NCBI RefSeq assembly: GCF_020687545.1
Contig: NZ_JAJEQX010000005.1
Span: 62,001-126,000, forward strand
Direction: 5' to 3'
DNA from: Ruminococcus turbiniformis
GTDB taxonomy: Bacteria; Bacillota; Clostridia; Lachnospirales; Lachnospiraceae
DNA length: 64,000 nt
The notes under the pieces: generated by a model
What the model was told of the DNA's origin: nothing
Seen by the model: only the letters and a program-made list of their open reading frames with translations
Databases searched by the model: none
Shown: one piece after another, positions 26,339 through 35,718 of the stretch
How positions within the stretch are numbered: the first letter of the stretch is position 1
Layout of the letters: each line of letters begins with the position of its first letter
Made by a program: the position numbers and the translations under genes

Positions 26339-27058
26339 ATGGATATACAGCTTTACTATACAGAGAAAGGAAACGGAACCCCGCTGATTCTGCTCCACGG
26401 AAATGGGGAAGACAGCAGTTATTTTGGACATCAGACAGAATACTTTTCTCAAAAATACCGGGTGATTGCCCTTGATACGAGAGGACACGGCAGATCCCCC
26501 AGAGGAAGTGAAAAGATTCCGTTCACAATCCGCCAGTTCGCGGAGGATCTTCATGACTTTATGGACGAAAAAGGAATAGACAGAGCGCATATTCTCGGAT
26601 TTTCAGACGGAGGAAATATCGCCCTCGTGTTTGCGTTGAAATATCCGGAGAGGGTGGATCATCTGATCTTAAACGGGGCGAATCTGGATGCATCCGGCGT
26701 GAAGCCGTCCGTACAGATCCCCGTTGAAGTCGGATACCGCATCTGCAGGTTCCTGGCAAAAAGAGAACGCAGCCATGATACCGCCGGATCCGCGGTGCGA
26801 AAGGCGGAGATTCTCGGGCTGATGGTGAATGATCCTAATATCCGCCCTGAGGAGCTCTCGGAAAATAAGAATCCTGATTTTGTAAACATGCCGAAGCTCG
26901 TGATTGCCGGAAATAAAGACATGATCAAAGACGAGCACACCCGGCTGATCTACGCGAGTCTGCCGAATGCGCAGATCCGGGTGCTGGAAGGGAGTCATTT
27001 TATCGCGAAGGAAAACCCGGAGGAATTTAACCGGGCGGTGGCGGAATTTCTGGAGTGA
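26339..27058 (+). CDS. Alpha/beta-fold hydrolase
   Basis: The product has 239 residues. The oxyanion motif is LILLHGNGED, the nucleophile Ser lies in GFSDGG near 93, the acid Asp in IAGNKDM and the His in EGSHFIAKE near the C-terminus, so the triad is complete. The cap region contains MVNDPNIRPEEL. The substrate (ester, lactone or other) cannot be told. TATAAT at 26283-26288 may be its -10 element. It is a single-gene unit followed by a terminator. Confidence 0.88.
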   Translation: MDIQLYYTEKGNGTPLILLHGNGEDSSYFGHQTEYFSQKYRVIALDTRGHGRSPRGSEKIPFTIRQFAEDLHDFMDEKGIDRAHILGFSDGGNIALVFALKYPERVDHLILNGANLDASGVKPSVQIPVEVGYRICRFLAKRERSHDTAGSAVRKAEILGLMVNDPNIRPEELSENKNPDFVNMPKLVIAGNKDMIKDEHTRLIYASLPNAQIRVLEGSHFIAKENPEEFNRAVAEFLE

Positions 27059-27113
27059 GGGCTGTCCGGGGAATTCCCGGAATGAAGATGGGATTTTGGA
27101 AATTTCCGGAGAG

Positions 27114-27162
27114 AGCTGCTTTTGGAGCCGGTTATATATCAGCTCCGAGAGCAGCTTTTTTT
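27114..27162 (+). terminator. Terminator after the hydrolase, overlapping the 3' end of the convergent AraC gene
   Basis: AGCTGCT and GGAGC (27114-27128) pair with GCTCC and AGCAGCT (27142-27156) with a three-base internal loop, followed by a T-run. The stop codon of the minus-strand regulator lies in the loop. Confidence 0.75.
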
Positions 27163-28334
27163 CGAAATTCAGACGGGGTTTTGCTGTATACTTCTTTAAA
27201 CTTCGCAATAAAATAGCTCTGGTTTGCATATCCCAGGTATTCTCCGATTTCATTCACCGTATAACTGCTGTTCTGAAGAAGGAATCTGGCTTCTTCCATT
27301 TTTACTCTGTGGATATAATCTACTATCCGAATTCCCGTTTCATCAAAGAATTTTTTCGAAAGCCGCCGTTCGCTGTATCCGCTTACTTTAGCCAGATCCT
27401 TCAGCAGGATCTTCTCGTGTGTATGCTTCTGGATATAATCACAGCATATCTGTACAGGATATGAGTAATCATTTGCTTTTATCCTGGATACATGTTCGCA
27501 GAAGTCAAAAAACATCTGATGTATAAGTTCATCCAAATGTTTCAGATCAGTCATACTGTCCATGTGCTGACAGTAAATATCTGCCAGAGAACAGGCGGTT
27601 TCGTAATTCATTCCACCGCGTATTGCCGCACGGGCGGCAACAGCCGCAGAGGTTACAAACATATAGCGTTTCTGTCTGGCGGAATCAAATGACAGTACGC
27701 CCAGACGGCCTACAATTGTCTGATGAAGAAGATGTTTAAGCATGACAGTATTACCATGCTCGATCGTATCTAAAAGCTGATTTTCCCAGCTTTGCGGGGT
27801 ATGGAAACCGGAACTTTCCCGGCTGTCTACAATATAGGAAGCCAGACTCGGCCGAAGCTCTTTTCGAAAATATACCGGCTGTTTCATATAGATATCTTCA
27901 GGTTTTATTGTCACTCCGGCATACAGATAAACTGCCAGACAGAAACCGTTGATATATTCTATCTCAGTAATCGGATTCAGGCTCATCAGAAGACGTCCCG
28001 CCGCATCCCGGTTGTCGCTGTAAAGAGAGCTGTCCAGCCAGGGAGCGATCTCTGTCCAGGAGTATCTGCATGGGACAGATGGTCCGTATATAAGCCCCTT
28101 CGTTTCGGTAAGCTGATAGATCCCGAGAAAAAATCCGGGATTCAGAAAATGCACGACAGGAGTCCCCGATGGAAGCTCCTGCATATGGAAATCCCAAAGA
28201 CAGATTTCTGCAAAACGATCGGTGAAAAATTCCGCATCCATTCCGAGAATGCGAAAAGAGATCCTGCCGTCTTCAACTGTGCACAGCGGAACACCTGTGG
28301 TGCCGTAAAGTAATTTATAAACAGAGTTATCCAT
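27132..28334 (-). CDS. AraC-family transcriptional regulator
   Basis: The product has 400 residues. The C-terminal 105 residues form the double helix-turn-helix: ILLKDLAKVSGYSERRLSKK and then VNEIGEYLGYANQSYFIAKF, ending SKTPSEFRKK. The long N-terminus (about 290 residues) is unlike the short AraC cupin and probably senses a signal. AGAAGG precedes the start. It is divergent from the GH51 arabinofuranosidase gene with 110 bases between, so it most likely controls that operon in response to an arabinose-containing sugar. Confidence 0.9.
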   Translation of the reverse strand: MDNSVYKLLYGTTGVPLCTVEDGRISFRILGMDAEFFTDRFAEICLWDFHMQELPSGTPVVHFLNPGFFLGIYQLTETKGLIYGPSVPCRYSWTEIAPWLDSSLYSDNRDAAGRLLMSLNPITEIEYINGFCLAVYLYAGVTIKPEDIYMKQPVYFRKELRPSLASYIVDSRESSGFHTPQSWENQLLDTIEHGNTVMLKHLLHQTIVGRLGVLSFDSARQKRYMFVTSAAVAARAAIRGGMNYETACSLADIYCQHMDSMTDLKHLDELIHQMFFDFCEHVSRIKANDYSYPVQICCDYIQKHTHEKILLKDLAKVSGYSERRLSKKFFDETGIRIVDYIHRVKMEEARFLLQNSSYTVNEIGEYLGYANQSYFIAKFKEVYSKTPSEFRKKAALGADI

Positions 28335-28355
28335 TGTTCAGCCTTCTTTTTGGTA

Positions 28356-28387
28356 CAATATTGTTATTAACGATACTATTTTAGTAT
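28356..28387. promoter_or_regulatory. Palindromes between the AraC gene and GH51 gene
   Basis: ACAATATTGT (28356-28365) and ATACTA-TTT-TAGTAT (28373-28387) are adjacent dyads in the 110-base divergent region. They are candidate regulator sites, although AraC proteins often use direct rather than inverted repeats. Confidence 0.4.
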
Positions 28388-28444
28388 AACATAACCCCCT
28401 GTCAGAGTAAAATGAATTTATCAAAAATACAGGAGGTTTTGAAG

Positions 28445-30412
28445 ATGAAACAAACAACAGTAACAATTGAGGAAAGTACACATGAGGTGTCACCGCTTCT
28501 GTACGGGCTGTTTCTGGAGGATATCAGCTTTTCGTGCGACGGAGGGTTGAACACCAATATGGTGATCAATCACAGTTTTGACGGTGTTTACATGGATTCA
28601 TCCTACAGTCAGCTGGCTGCTCTGGAGGAGAAAAAAGCACCGGACGTATTTCCGGACCGGCTGCGTTACTGGGAGTTTGAGGGAGGAAAGATTGTAAGCA
28701 TGTCAGATGAGCCCGCTTCAGAGTGGAATCCCTGGTACGCAAGACTTGATATTTCATCCGGCGGTGTTTTAAAAAACAGAGGATACAATGGAGGACATGG
28801 CAGAAAGGAAAATGTATTTTCCATACGGGAAGGACATTGCTATGAGATGTCGGTATATTTAAGGAATGTAAGCTATGAAGGGACGATCACTGCTGCGGTA
28901 AAAGACAGTTCCGGAAGGCTCCTGACAGACTCCGGCGAGCTCCTTTCAGGCCCGGAATGGAAAAAGTGCACGATCCGCTTACAGGGAACCGCAGCCGGAC
29001 GGGGAGCTCTTGAGATTGCTTTTTCAGGGGAAGGAGTTATTGACATCGACTGTATTATCTTTTCAGACACAGATGTATGGGGAAAGGATGATGAGCGCTG
29101 GAGTGGAGGACATTTCCGGAAAGATATGGTAGAAGCGCTTAAAGAGTTAAAACCCAGGTTTATGCGCTTCCCCGGCGGATGTATTGTAGAGGGGGCATAC
29201 CCGGGAAATGAATATGCGTGGAAAGATACAGTCGGCCCGGTTATCGACCGGTCGCCGCAGGTTAATCTCTGGGCGGCGCTCACAGAGGACAAGGGATACT
29301 GCCAGTCCTACCAGATCGGATTTTATGAATTTTTCCTGCTTTGTGAGGATCTTGGAATTGAGCCGCTGCCGATCGTATGGGCCGGACTTAACTGCCAGTT
29401 CCGCTCAAACGAAGTGATTGATACGGAAAGTACGGATTTTTATGAGAAGGTAGTACAAAATGCGCTTGATCTGATTGAATATGCAAACGGGGATCCCGCA
29501 GTCAGCAAGTGGGCAAAATTAAGGGCAGATGCGGGTCATCCGGCTCCCTTTAACATGAAGATGATCGGGATCGGAAATGAGAATTATGGGGCGGATTATC
29601 ATAAAAAGTTTGAGATCGTGAAAAGAGAAATTCAGGCCAGATACCCTGAAATGAGATGTGTCATGTCATCCGGTGCTTTCCCGGATGGAAAGGATTTGGA
29701 CGATACGTGGGAAACAGCCAATGAAAAATTCCCGGACGTATGCATCGATGAACATTTCTATAAGAGCAACGAATGGTTTTACAGCCAGATTCACAGATAT
29801 GACTCTTACAGCCGTGAAGGAGCAAAGGTTTTTATCGGAGAGTATGCTGCAAATGATCTGACGACGGAACATAAAATGAATACGTTCGGTTCCGCGCTGG
29901 CGGAGGCGGCCTTTCTTACAGGTGTTGAGAAAAACAGTGATGTCGTTGCAATGACAAGCTATGCTCCTCTGTTTGCCATGAGTGAGGGAATGCAGTGGTC
30001 TCACAATCTGATCTGGTTTAACCCGGAATACATCTTAAAAACACCAAACTATTTTGTTCAGCAGATGTTTGCGGCGCACATTGGAGAGAACGTGATTGAC
30101 TATAAGGGGATGCTTCCGGAAGGTGTTTATCTGTCAGTGACGGCCGATAAAAACAGATATTATGTAAAGATTGTCAATACCGGAGATGGTGACGCAAATA
30201 TCCGAATTGATTTCGATGAAAAGATTAAAGGGCAGGTTTCCTGTACCAGTATGCACAGTGACGATCTGGAATGCGCCAATGAACTGACCTTTACAGGGAC
30301 ACCGGTCTATCGTATTACGCCGGAAACATATGAGCTGCTGTGCAAAGACCACGTACTTGAGGTCCTTCTTTCGTCTCACAGTATAAATGTGTATGAGATA
30401 AGTAAACTGTAA
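28445..30412 (+). CDS. Alpha-L-arabinofuranosidase, glycoside hydrolase family 51
   Basis: The product has 655 residues from ATG 28445, eight bases after AGGAGG; an ATG at 28412 has no site. The GH51 acid/base is E379 in GIGNENYG and the nucleophile E466 in IGEYAAND. A carbohydrate-binding-like segment lies between residues 70 and 215, before the barrel sequence RFPGGCIVEG. There is no signal peptide, so it acts inside the cell on imported arabino-oligosaccharides. The following GPH symporter probably brings them in. Confidence 0.93.
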   Translation: MKQTTVTIEESTHEVSPLLYGLFLEDISFSCDGGLNTNMVINHSFDGVYMDSSYSQLAALEEKKAPDVFPDRLRYWEFEGGKIVSMSDEPASEWNPWYARLDISSGGVLKNRGYNGGHGRKENVFSIREGHCYEMSVYLRNVSYEGTITAAVKDSSGRLLTDSGELLSGPEWKKCTIRLQGTAAGRGALEIAFSGEGVIDIDCIIFSDTDVWGKDDERWSGGHFRKDMVEALKELKPRFMRFPGGCIVEGAYPGNEYAWKDTVGPVIDRSPQVNLWAALTEDKGYCQSYQIGFYEFFLLCEDLGIEPLPIVWAGLNCQFRSNEVIDTESTDFYEKVVQNALDLIEYANGDPAVSKWAKLRADAGHPAPFNMKMIGIGNENYGADYHKKFEIVKREIQARYPEMRCVMSSGAFPDGKDLDDTWETANEKFPDVCIDEHFYKSNEWFYSQIHRYDSYSREGAKVFIGEYAANDLTTEHKMNTFGSALAEAAFLTGVEKNSDVVAMTSYAPLFAMSEGMQWSHNLIWFNPEYILKTPNYFVQQMFAAHIGENVIDYKGMLPEGVYLSVTADKNRYYVKIVNTGDGDANIRIDFDEKIKGQVSCTSMHSDDLECANELTFTGTPVYRITPETYELLCKDHVLEVLLSSHSINVYEISKL

Positions 30413-30430
30413 AGGCAGGTGAAAGAGTAT

Positions 30431-31753
30431 ATGAACAATTCGAAAATAAAGGGAAAATATGCGTATGCGCTTGGAATGATTTCCTACAATGCAGAATATC
30501 TTGTTGTTTCATATTTGAGTTATGCACTTACGAACAGTTATGGACTTAGCGCTATAATTTCAGGAAGTATTTTCCTGTTCAGCAGGCTGTTTGACGGAGT
30601 TACAGATGTAATTGCGGGTATTGTCATAGACCGCCTGAATCCTAAAATGGGCAAAGCCAGAGTTTATGATCTGCTTCATGTTCCGCTATGGGTGTGTCTG
30701 GTACTTGTATTCAGTGTCCCTGACGTAGGACTTACTGCAAAAATTATATGGGTTTTTGTGTTCTACAATCTGCTTCAGTCCGGAATTGCTACCTTTATGA
30801 ATATAGCAGAGCCGCTTCGTTTACAGCGGAGTTTTCGTGAAGACGCGCGCGTGCAGGTAATGAAAATAACTTCCATGGCTTCAACACTTTTTTCATTTCT
30901 GGTCAGCTTCACGCTCCCTGTACTGATCGACAGGTTCGCGTCCCGGCCGCACGGGTGGACGATTATAAGTATGATATTTGCAGTTCCTTTCGCAATCTGC
31001 GGACTGTGCCGTTTCTTCCTCCTGCCTGAGCTTCCGGAGGAACAGAATTCAGAAGAAAAGAAAGAAAAAATTACTCTGTTCGACAGCCTGAAAGCGCTTT
31101 TTCAGAACAAATACGCTCTCCTGTACGGCGGTGTAATGATATGCTGGGCAATGTATAATACGATGAGTGCCGGAAATATGACATACTATTTCCAGTTCGT
31201 TTATGGAGACATTAAAGCGCAGAGTATCATGTCCTTCCCGACACTGTTCACACTGATTTTTATTGCTGTAATACCCAAATTTATAGAAAAGGGCGGCAAG
31301 GTAAATACTTTAAGAATCGGATTATTTATGGCGATGATCTGCCAGGCGGCAAAACTGCTTATGCCTACAAATATAGTATGGCTTGTACTGATGCAGTTTG
31401 TCTCTACATGCGGCATTATGGCGCTGAGCTTTATGAAACCGCTTATGACAATCGACTGTATGACATACGGCAAATGGAAAACAGGTAATTCCGTCGAGGC
31501 GGCATATTCCACAGTCAACAGTCTTTCTGACAAACTTGGGCTTGGCTTGGGGAGCTTCGCGCTGGGGGCAATTCTTGAACTGGGCGGTTATGACGGAATG
31601 CAGGCTGTACAGAGCGCTTCAGCTGTTTTTACCATCAAAATGCTCTTTACGTTGATTCCTGCAGCCCTTATGGCGATTGGGCTTCTCTGCCTTGCATTCT
31701 ATAACCTTGAAAAGAGACTGCCTCAGATAGAAAAAGAACTGAAAGAAAAATAA
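30431..31753 (+). CDS. GPH-family sugar:cation symporter (MelB type)
   Basis: The product has 440 residues from ATG 30431, eight bases after AGGTGA. About twelve membrane segments are visible. The N-terminus YALGMISYNAEYLVVSYLSY and the loop SRLFDGVTDVIAGIVIDRL match the glycoside-pentoside-hexuronide family, including the conserved Asp pair. It should import arabinosides or oligosaccharides with Na+ or H+. It is 18 bases behind the GH51 gene in one operon. Confidence 0.9.
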   Translation: MNNSKIKGKYAYALGMISYNAEYLVVSYLSYALTNSYGLSAIISGSIFLFSRLFDGVTDVIAGIVIDRLNPKMGKARVYDLLHVPLWVCLVLVFSVPDVGLTAKIIWVFVFYNLLQSGIATFMNIAEPLRLQRSFREDARVQVMKITSMASTLFSFLVSFTLPVLIDRFASRPHGWTIISMIFAVPFAICGLCRFFLLPELPEEQNSEEKKEKITLFDSLKALFQNKYALLYGGVMICWAMYNTMSAGNMTYYFQFVYGDIKAQSIMSFPTLFTLIFIAVIPKFIEKGGKVNTLRIGLFMAMICQAAKLLMPTNIVWLVLMQFVSTCGIMALSFMKPLMTIDCMTYGKWKTGNSVEAAYSTVNSLSDKLGLGLGSFALGAILELGGYDGMQAVQSASAVFTIKMLFTLIPAALMAIGLLCLAFYNLEKRLPQIEKELKEK

Positions 31754-31763
31754 ACGGAAAGAG

Positions 31764-31808
31764 AAAGCTCTGTCAGTCTGGTATTATATCAGTCTGTCAG
31801 GGCTTTTT
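31764..31808 (+). terminator. Imperfect terminator after the GPH symporter
   Basis: AAAGCTCTGTCAG pairs with CTGTCAGGGCTTT with one wobble and one mismatch, across a 17-base loop, followed by a short T-run. The convergent regulator begins its stop codon at 31808. Confidence 0.55.
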
Positions 31809-32911
31809 CATGTAAAAGGAGTCGGTACGGGTTCTTTTTGGAGTTCCTTTCTGTCAGACTTGCGCAGTCTGTACTGCCTGGGCGTCATCTGACAGTATTT
31901 TTTAAATTCCTTATAAAATTGAGTGGAATTATGAAAGCCGACAGACCCGGCAATCTCATTGATATTCCGGTCGCTGGACATCAGCAGTTCAGCGGCCTTT
32001 TTTATACAGATATAAGAACCGTAGTCATGGATGCTCAGCCCGGTGTACTGTCTGACAATTTTATAGAGATTGTCCCCGGAATAGTTGAAATGCGCTTCCA
32101 GATCGGAGCGGGTCACTTTCCGGTCGGAGGACAGCATATAGTCACGGATGCTGTAAAAAAGCTCCTGTTCTTTTGCTGTGCCGGAGGCGGCGGGAGTGTT
32201 GCTGAATTTTGTATCGTCAAACAATTCCATCATGAGATGACTGGAAAAGAACGCCAGTTTAAGCGATGCACTGTCAGAAGGCGCAGATAATTCCATGATC
32301 ATTTTTTCAAAAAGGTCGTGGATATGATTCTGTATCCATTCATAACCGTTGGCGGGAATAAAATCAATATAGTGCCTTTCTGAGCCGAGATATTCTCTGA
32401 GGCGGCTGCAGGCGGGACTGTTTTCCGCAGAGAAATATCTCGGGAAGCTTACAAGTCTCTGCATAAACTCTCTGCTGATTTTAAAGAATAAAACACGGCA
32501 ATCTGTATCATATTCCTCCGTATGCAGAACATAAGGACTGACCAGGCAGCATCCGCCGGCTGGATAATAATGTCTGTCATGTTCGATATTCTGATAGATT
32601 TCGCCATCTATTACAAACAGAAATTCATAGTATTCATGGGAATGCAGAGGGCTCATGCTGTTTGCGTTGAAAGTGGACAGTACTTTGATTTCTTCTGCAG
32701 AGGAAAAGGATGCATAAGAGGTACCGGATATATTATTTTCATAGATGATGAATGCATTATCCGTATGATCTGCTGAATTCCTTAACTGCAATATCTCGAC
32801 AGGCCCGGTCATGTCATGGGCGTTTGCCCGGGCGAGTTCGGGTAATTGTGATACTGGAGCGACATCTGCTTCAAAAGGTGTTTCCGGAATGTTTGAGGAA
32901 AGAAAAAACAT
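31808..32911 (-). CDS. AraC-family transcriptional regulator with N-terminal cupin
   Basis: The product has 367 residues. An AraC-type cupin with SPLHSHEYYEFLFVIDGEIY lies near residues 88-107. The C-terminal helix-turn-helix pair is VTRSDLEAHFNYSGDNLYKI and INEIAGSVGFHNSTQFYKEF, ending MTPRQYRLRK. It is divergent from the GH2 glycosidase gene at 33073 and convergent with the GPH gene. It therefore most likely controls GH2 expression. Confidence 0.9.
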   Translation of the reverse strand: MFFLSSNIPETPFEADVAPVSQLPELARANAHDMTGPVEILQLRNSADHTDNAFIIYENNISGTSYASFSSAEEIKVLSTFNANSMSPLHSHEYYEFLFVIDGEIYQNIEHDRHYYPAGGCCLVSPYVLHTEEYDTDCRVLFFKISREFMQRLVSFPRYFSAENSPACSRLREYLGSERHYIDFIPANGYEWIQNHIHDLFEKMIMELSAPSDSASLKLAFFSSHLMMELFDDTKFSNTPAASGTAKEQELFYSIRDYMLSSDRKVTRSDLEAHFNYSGDNLYKIVRQYTGLSIHDYGSYICIKKAAELLMSSDRNINEIAGSVGFHNSTQFYKEFKKYCQMTPRQYRLRKSDRKELQKEPVPTPFT

Positions 32912-33072
32912 AGGACCTCTCTTTCTTGAAAATGATATAAATTGTGGTATAAATCTATTGTTATGGACATTTTATATCGGATTTAAATGTACTAATATGA
33001 ATATAGCAAAAAAATTACAAGTATTCAATATTGCGACCGGAGAGAGGTCGCAACCGGAAAGGAGCGGCTACA
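32912..33072. promoter_or_regulatory. Divergent region with a leader hairpin before the GH2 gene
   Basis: The region is A+T-rich. TTGCGACC (33031-33038) and GGTCGCAA (33046-33053) form a perfect 8-bp hairpin with the loop ggagaga. AAAGGAG (33058-33064) and the ATG follow at once. The hairpin could protect the 5' end or affect translation. No promoter hexamers are convincing. Confidence 0.4.
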
Positions 33073-35568
33073 ATGGAAAAAAGACTTTTTAATCAGGGAT
33101 GGACAGTGAGTGCCGGCGATGGAAGTTCGCTGGCAGCGTTAATTGGCGGCGCGGCGGATCCGCCGAAGCAGATCACTCTTCCACATGATCATCTGGTAGA
33201 AATTCCACGCAACCCGCAGGAACCAAACGGCCCGGGAAATGGGTTCTTCCACGAAGAAGATATGGTATATAATACAGTATTAAATCTGGATGAAAGTGCG
33301 GCAGGCAAACGGATATGGATGGAATTTGAGGCCGTATACCAGAATGCGTTTGTTTATGTGAACAATGCATTTGCGGGCAAATGCGCCTATGGCTACAGCA
33401 ATTTCTATCTGGACATTACGGACTATGTGAAAATCGGACAGCCCAATCCGGTAAAAGTGGTTGTGAAGAACGGTGTTCCCAGCGGAAGGTGGTACACAGG
33501 CGGAGGAATTTACCGCGATGTAAATCTTATGATTGCCGATCCTGTCCACATCATGCCGGACGGGGTTTTCGTCAGGACGGAAAACGCAGATACCGATATA
33601 GCGGAGATTGCCGTATGTACAGAGGTGGCAAATGATGAGGCGTCCATGAAAAGCATTGTCCTGAAAGCAAAGATTTTTGATAAGGACGGAAATCTCGCGG
33701 CTGAGGGAAACATGCCGGCGACTTTGAGAGGCAACACTGCTGATACATATAAGCTGAGGCTCTTTGTAAAAAGTCCGAAGCTCTGGGATGCAGAAAACCC
33801 GAATCTGTATACATATGAAGTATCCGTATGCGGGGAAGACGGGGAAGATACAGTACTCGATACAGAGAGCGGAACATTCGGTATCAGAAAAATGCAGCTT
33901 GACCCGGTAAATGGCCTGCGCATAAATGGCAGGACCGTAAAACTCAGAGGCGGATGTATCCATCATGACAACGGAATCATCGGGACAAGGGAATTTACCT
34001 TCGCGGCAGAAGAACGGATCCGGACGCTGAAGGAGGCAGGATTCAACGCTGTCAGAAGCTCTCACTACCCCATGAGCAGAAAACTGCTCGAAGCCTGTGA
34101 TAAATACGGTATGTATGTCATGGATGAGTACGCGGATGTGTGGACATCCTCAAAGGTTGCGTATGACTACAGTATGCATATGACCGAGTGGTGGGAACAT
34201 GACATTGCCAGCCTTGTGAGAAAAGATAAAAATCATCCGTGTGTAATTATGTATTCTATCGGAAATGAAATTCCTGAAGTGGGCAATAAAATCGATGCCG
34301 GCTGGGGGAAAAAGATTGCTGACCGGATCCGCGAACTGGATCCCACGAGATATGTGACAAACTGCATGAATCTGCTGCTTGCAGGGATGGACATGCTGGC
34401 GCAGATGTTTTCCGGTGCCCGGGGGCAGGAAGCAGAAGCAGGAGCGGATCAGCCGTCAGGTGAGATCAATTCCATGATGAATAATATGGGAGACGTTATG
34501 GCGCAGCTGATGCAGAGCCCGATGCTGGCAAAGGCTACAGAGGAGGCTGCTTCGCAGGTGGATATCGTAGGTTACAATTACGCGCTGGGAAGATATGAAC
34601 CGGGGGGAAACGAGTATCCGAACAGAATCATTGTAGGCTCTGAGACAAACCCGCCGGATCTTGATAAGAACTGGGAGGCAGTGGAGAGGCTTCCCTATGT
34701 GATCGGCGATTTCGACTGGACAGCCTGGGATTATCTCGGGGAGAACGGCATCGGCGGATATACATACGGCGATGATGCCGCGAATCCGATGGGGGCGATG
34801 TACTCCCCGTATCCGTGGAAAGCAGCCTACTGCGGGGATGTGAACCTGATCGGGGACAGACGCCCTGTAAGTTACTGGAGAGAAATGATCTGGGGATTCC
34901 GCACGGAGCCGTACATTGCGGTTCAGCCGCCTGAGCATTACGGCGAGACAAAGCACGGTTCCCAGTGGTGCTTCTCCGATGCATACAGAAGCTGGAACCA
35001 TAAGGAATATACAGGGAAGGAGATTGCAGTTGAAGTTTATGCGGCAGCCGATGAGGTAGAACTTCTCGTAAACGGAAAGTCCGTCGACAGAAAGAGGACC
35101 GGAGAGCCGCATAAGTATATGGCAGTATTTGACACCATATACGAGCCGGGCCGGGTCGAGGCGGTTGCATACAAAAACGGTGTGGAGACAGGCCGCGACG
35201 TTCTGACCACAGCAGGGGATGACGTGAAACTTGCAATCGATGTCAGGACTTTGGCGGGCACAGAGGCCGATGCAAAACTTCCGGCAGACGGTACGGATAT
35301 CGCCTATGTGGATGTGTCTGTCGTCGATGAAAACGGAGTTCTGAATATGGACAGAAAAATGAAAGTGTCCGTATCCGTTGAAGGGCCGGGAGAAGTGATC
35401 GGGTACGGCTCCGCGGATCCGAAGAGCGGGGAAAACTATTACGATATGGAAGCCATGACGTATGAAGGCCGTATCCGCGCGGCAGTCAGAGCCAAGGGAG
35501 AAGGGCTTGTCAAAGTGACGTTCCGGGCAGAAGAAAAGAGTTACAGTGTGACGATTACAGCAGAATAA
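33073..35568 (+). CDS. Glycoside hydrolase family 2 (beta-galactosidase/glucuronidase-like)
   Basis: The product has 831 residues from ATG 33073, which has AAAGGAG upstream; an earlier frame start at 33031 lies in the hairpin. The sugar-binding domain (about 1-170) includes SGRWYTGGGIYRDV. The barrel acid/base is E399 in YSIGNEIPE and the nucleophile E524 in IVGSETN. C-terminal domains (about 690-831) look immunoglobulin-like (DUF4982/BIG type). There is no signal peptide. With GH51 and GPH nearby, arabinogalactan- or glycoside-derived fragments are likely substrates. The exact sugar cannot be read. Confidence 0.9.
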   Translation: MEKRLFNQGWTVSAGDGSSLAALIGGAADPPKQITLPHDHLVEIPRNPQEPNGPGNGFFHEEDMVYNTVLNLDESAAGKRIWMEFEAVYQNAFVYVNNAFAGKCAYGYSNFYLDITDYVKIGQPNPVKVVVKNGVPSGRWYTGGGIYRDVNLMIADPVHIMPDGVFVRTENADTDIAEIAVCTEVANDEASMKSIVLKAKIFDKDGNLAAEGNMPATLRGNTADTYKLRLFVKSPKLWDAENPNLYTYEVSVCGEDGEDTVLDTESGTFGIRKMQLDPVNGLRINGRTVKLRGGCIHHDNGIIGTREFTFAAEERIRTLKEAGFNAVRSSHYPMSRKLLEACDKYGMYVMDEYADVWTSSKVAYDYSMHMTEWWEHDIASLVRKDKNHPCVIMYSIGNEIPEVGNKIDAGWGKKIADRIRELDPTRYVTNCMNLLLAGMDMLAQMFSGARGQEAEAGADQPSGEINSMMNNMGDVMAQLMQSPMLAKATEEAASQVDIVGYNYALGRYEPGGNEYPNRIIVGSETNPPDLDKNWEAVERLPYVIGDFDWTAWDYLGENGIGGYTYGDDAANPMGAMYSPYPWKAAYCGDVNLIGDRRPVSYWREMIWGFRTEPYIAVQPPEHYGETKHGSQWCFSDAYRSWNHKEYTGKEIAVEVYAAADEVELLVNGKSVDRKRTGEPHKYMAVFDTIYEPGRVEAVAYKNGVETGRDVLTTAGDDVKLAIDVRTLAGTEADAKLPADGTDIAYVDVSVVDENGVLNMDRKMKVSVSVEGPGEVIGYGSADPKSGENYYDMEAMTYEGRIRAAVRAKGEGLVKVTFRAEEKSYSVTITAE

Positions 35569-35718
35569 ATGAAACGCAGGCTTTATAAAATTGTCTGAAT
35601 ACAACAAAAAAACTTTTGAATTTTCAGAATTGTTTTACTTTTCTTTTGCACATCCATCTGCTATGATGAAATTACAGAGAGGAATCATTTTTCAACAGCA
35701 GATCAGGGGGTGAAAGTT

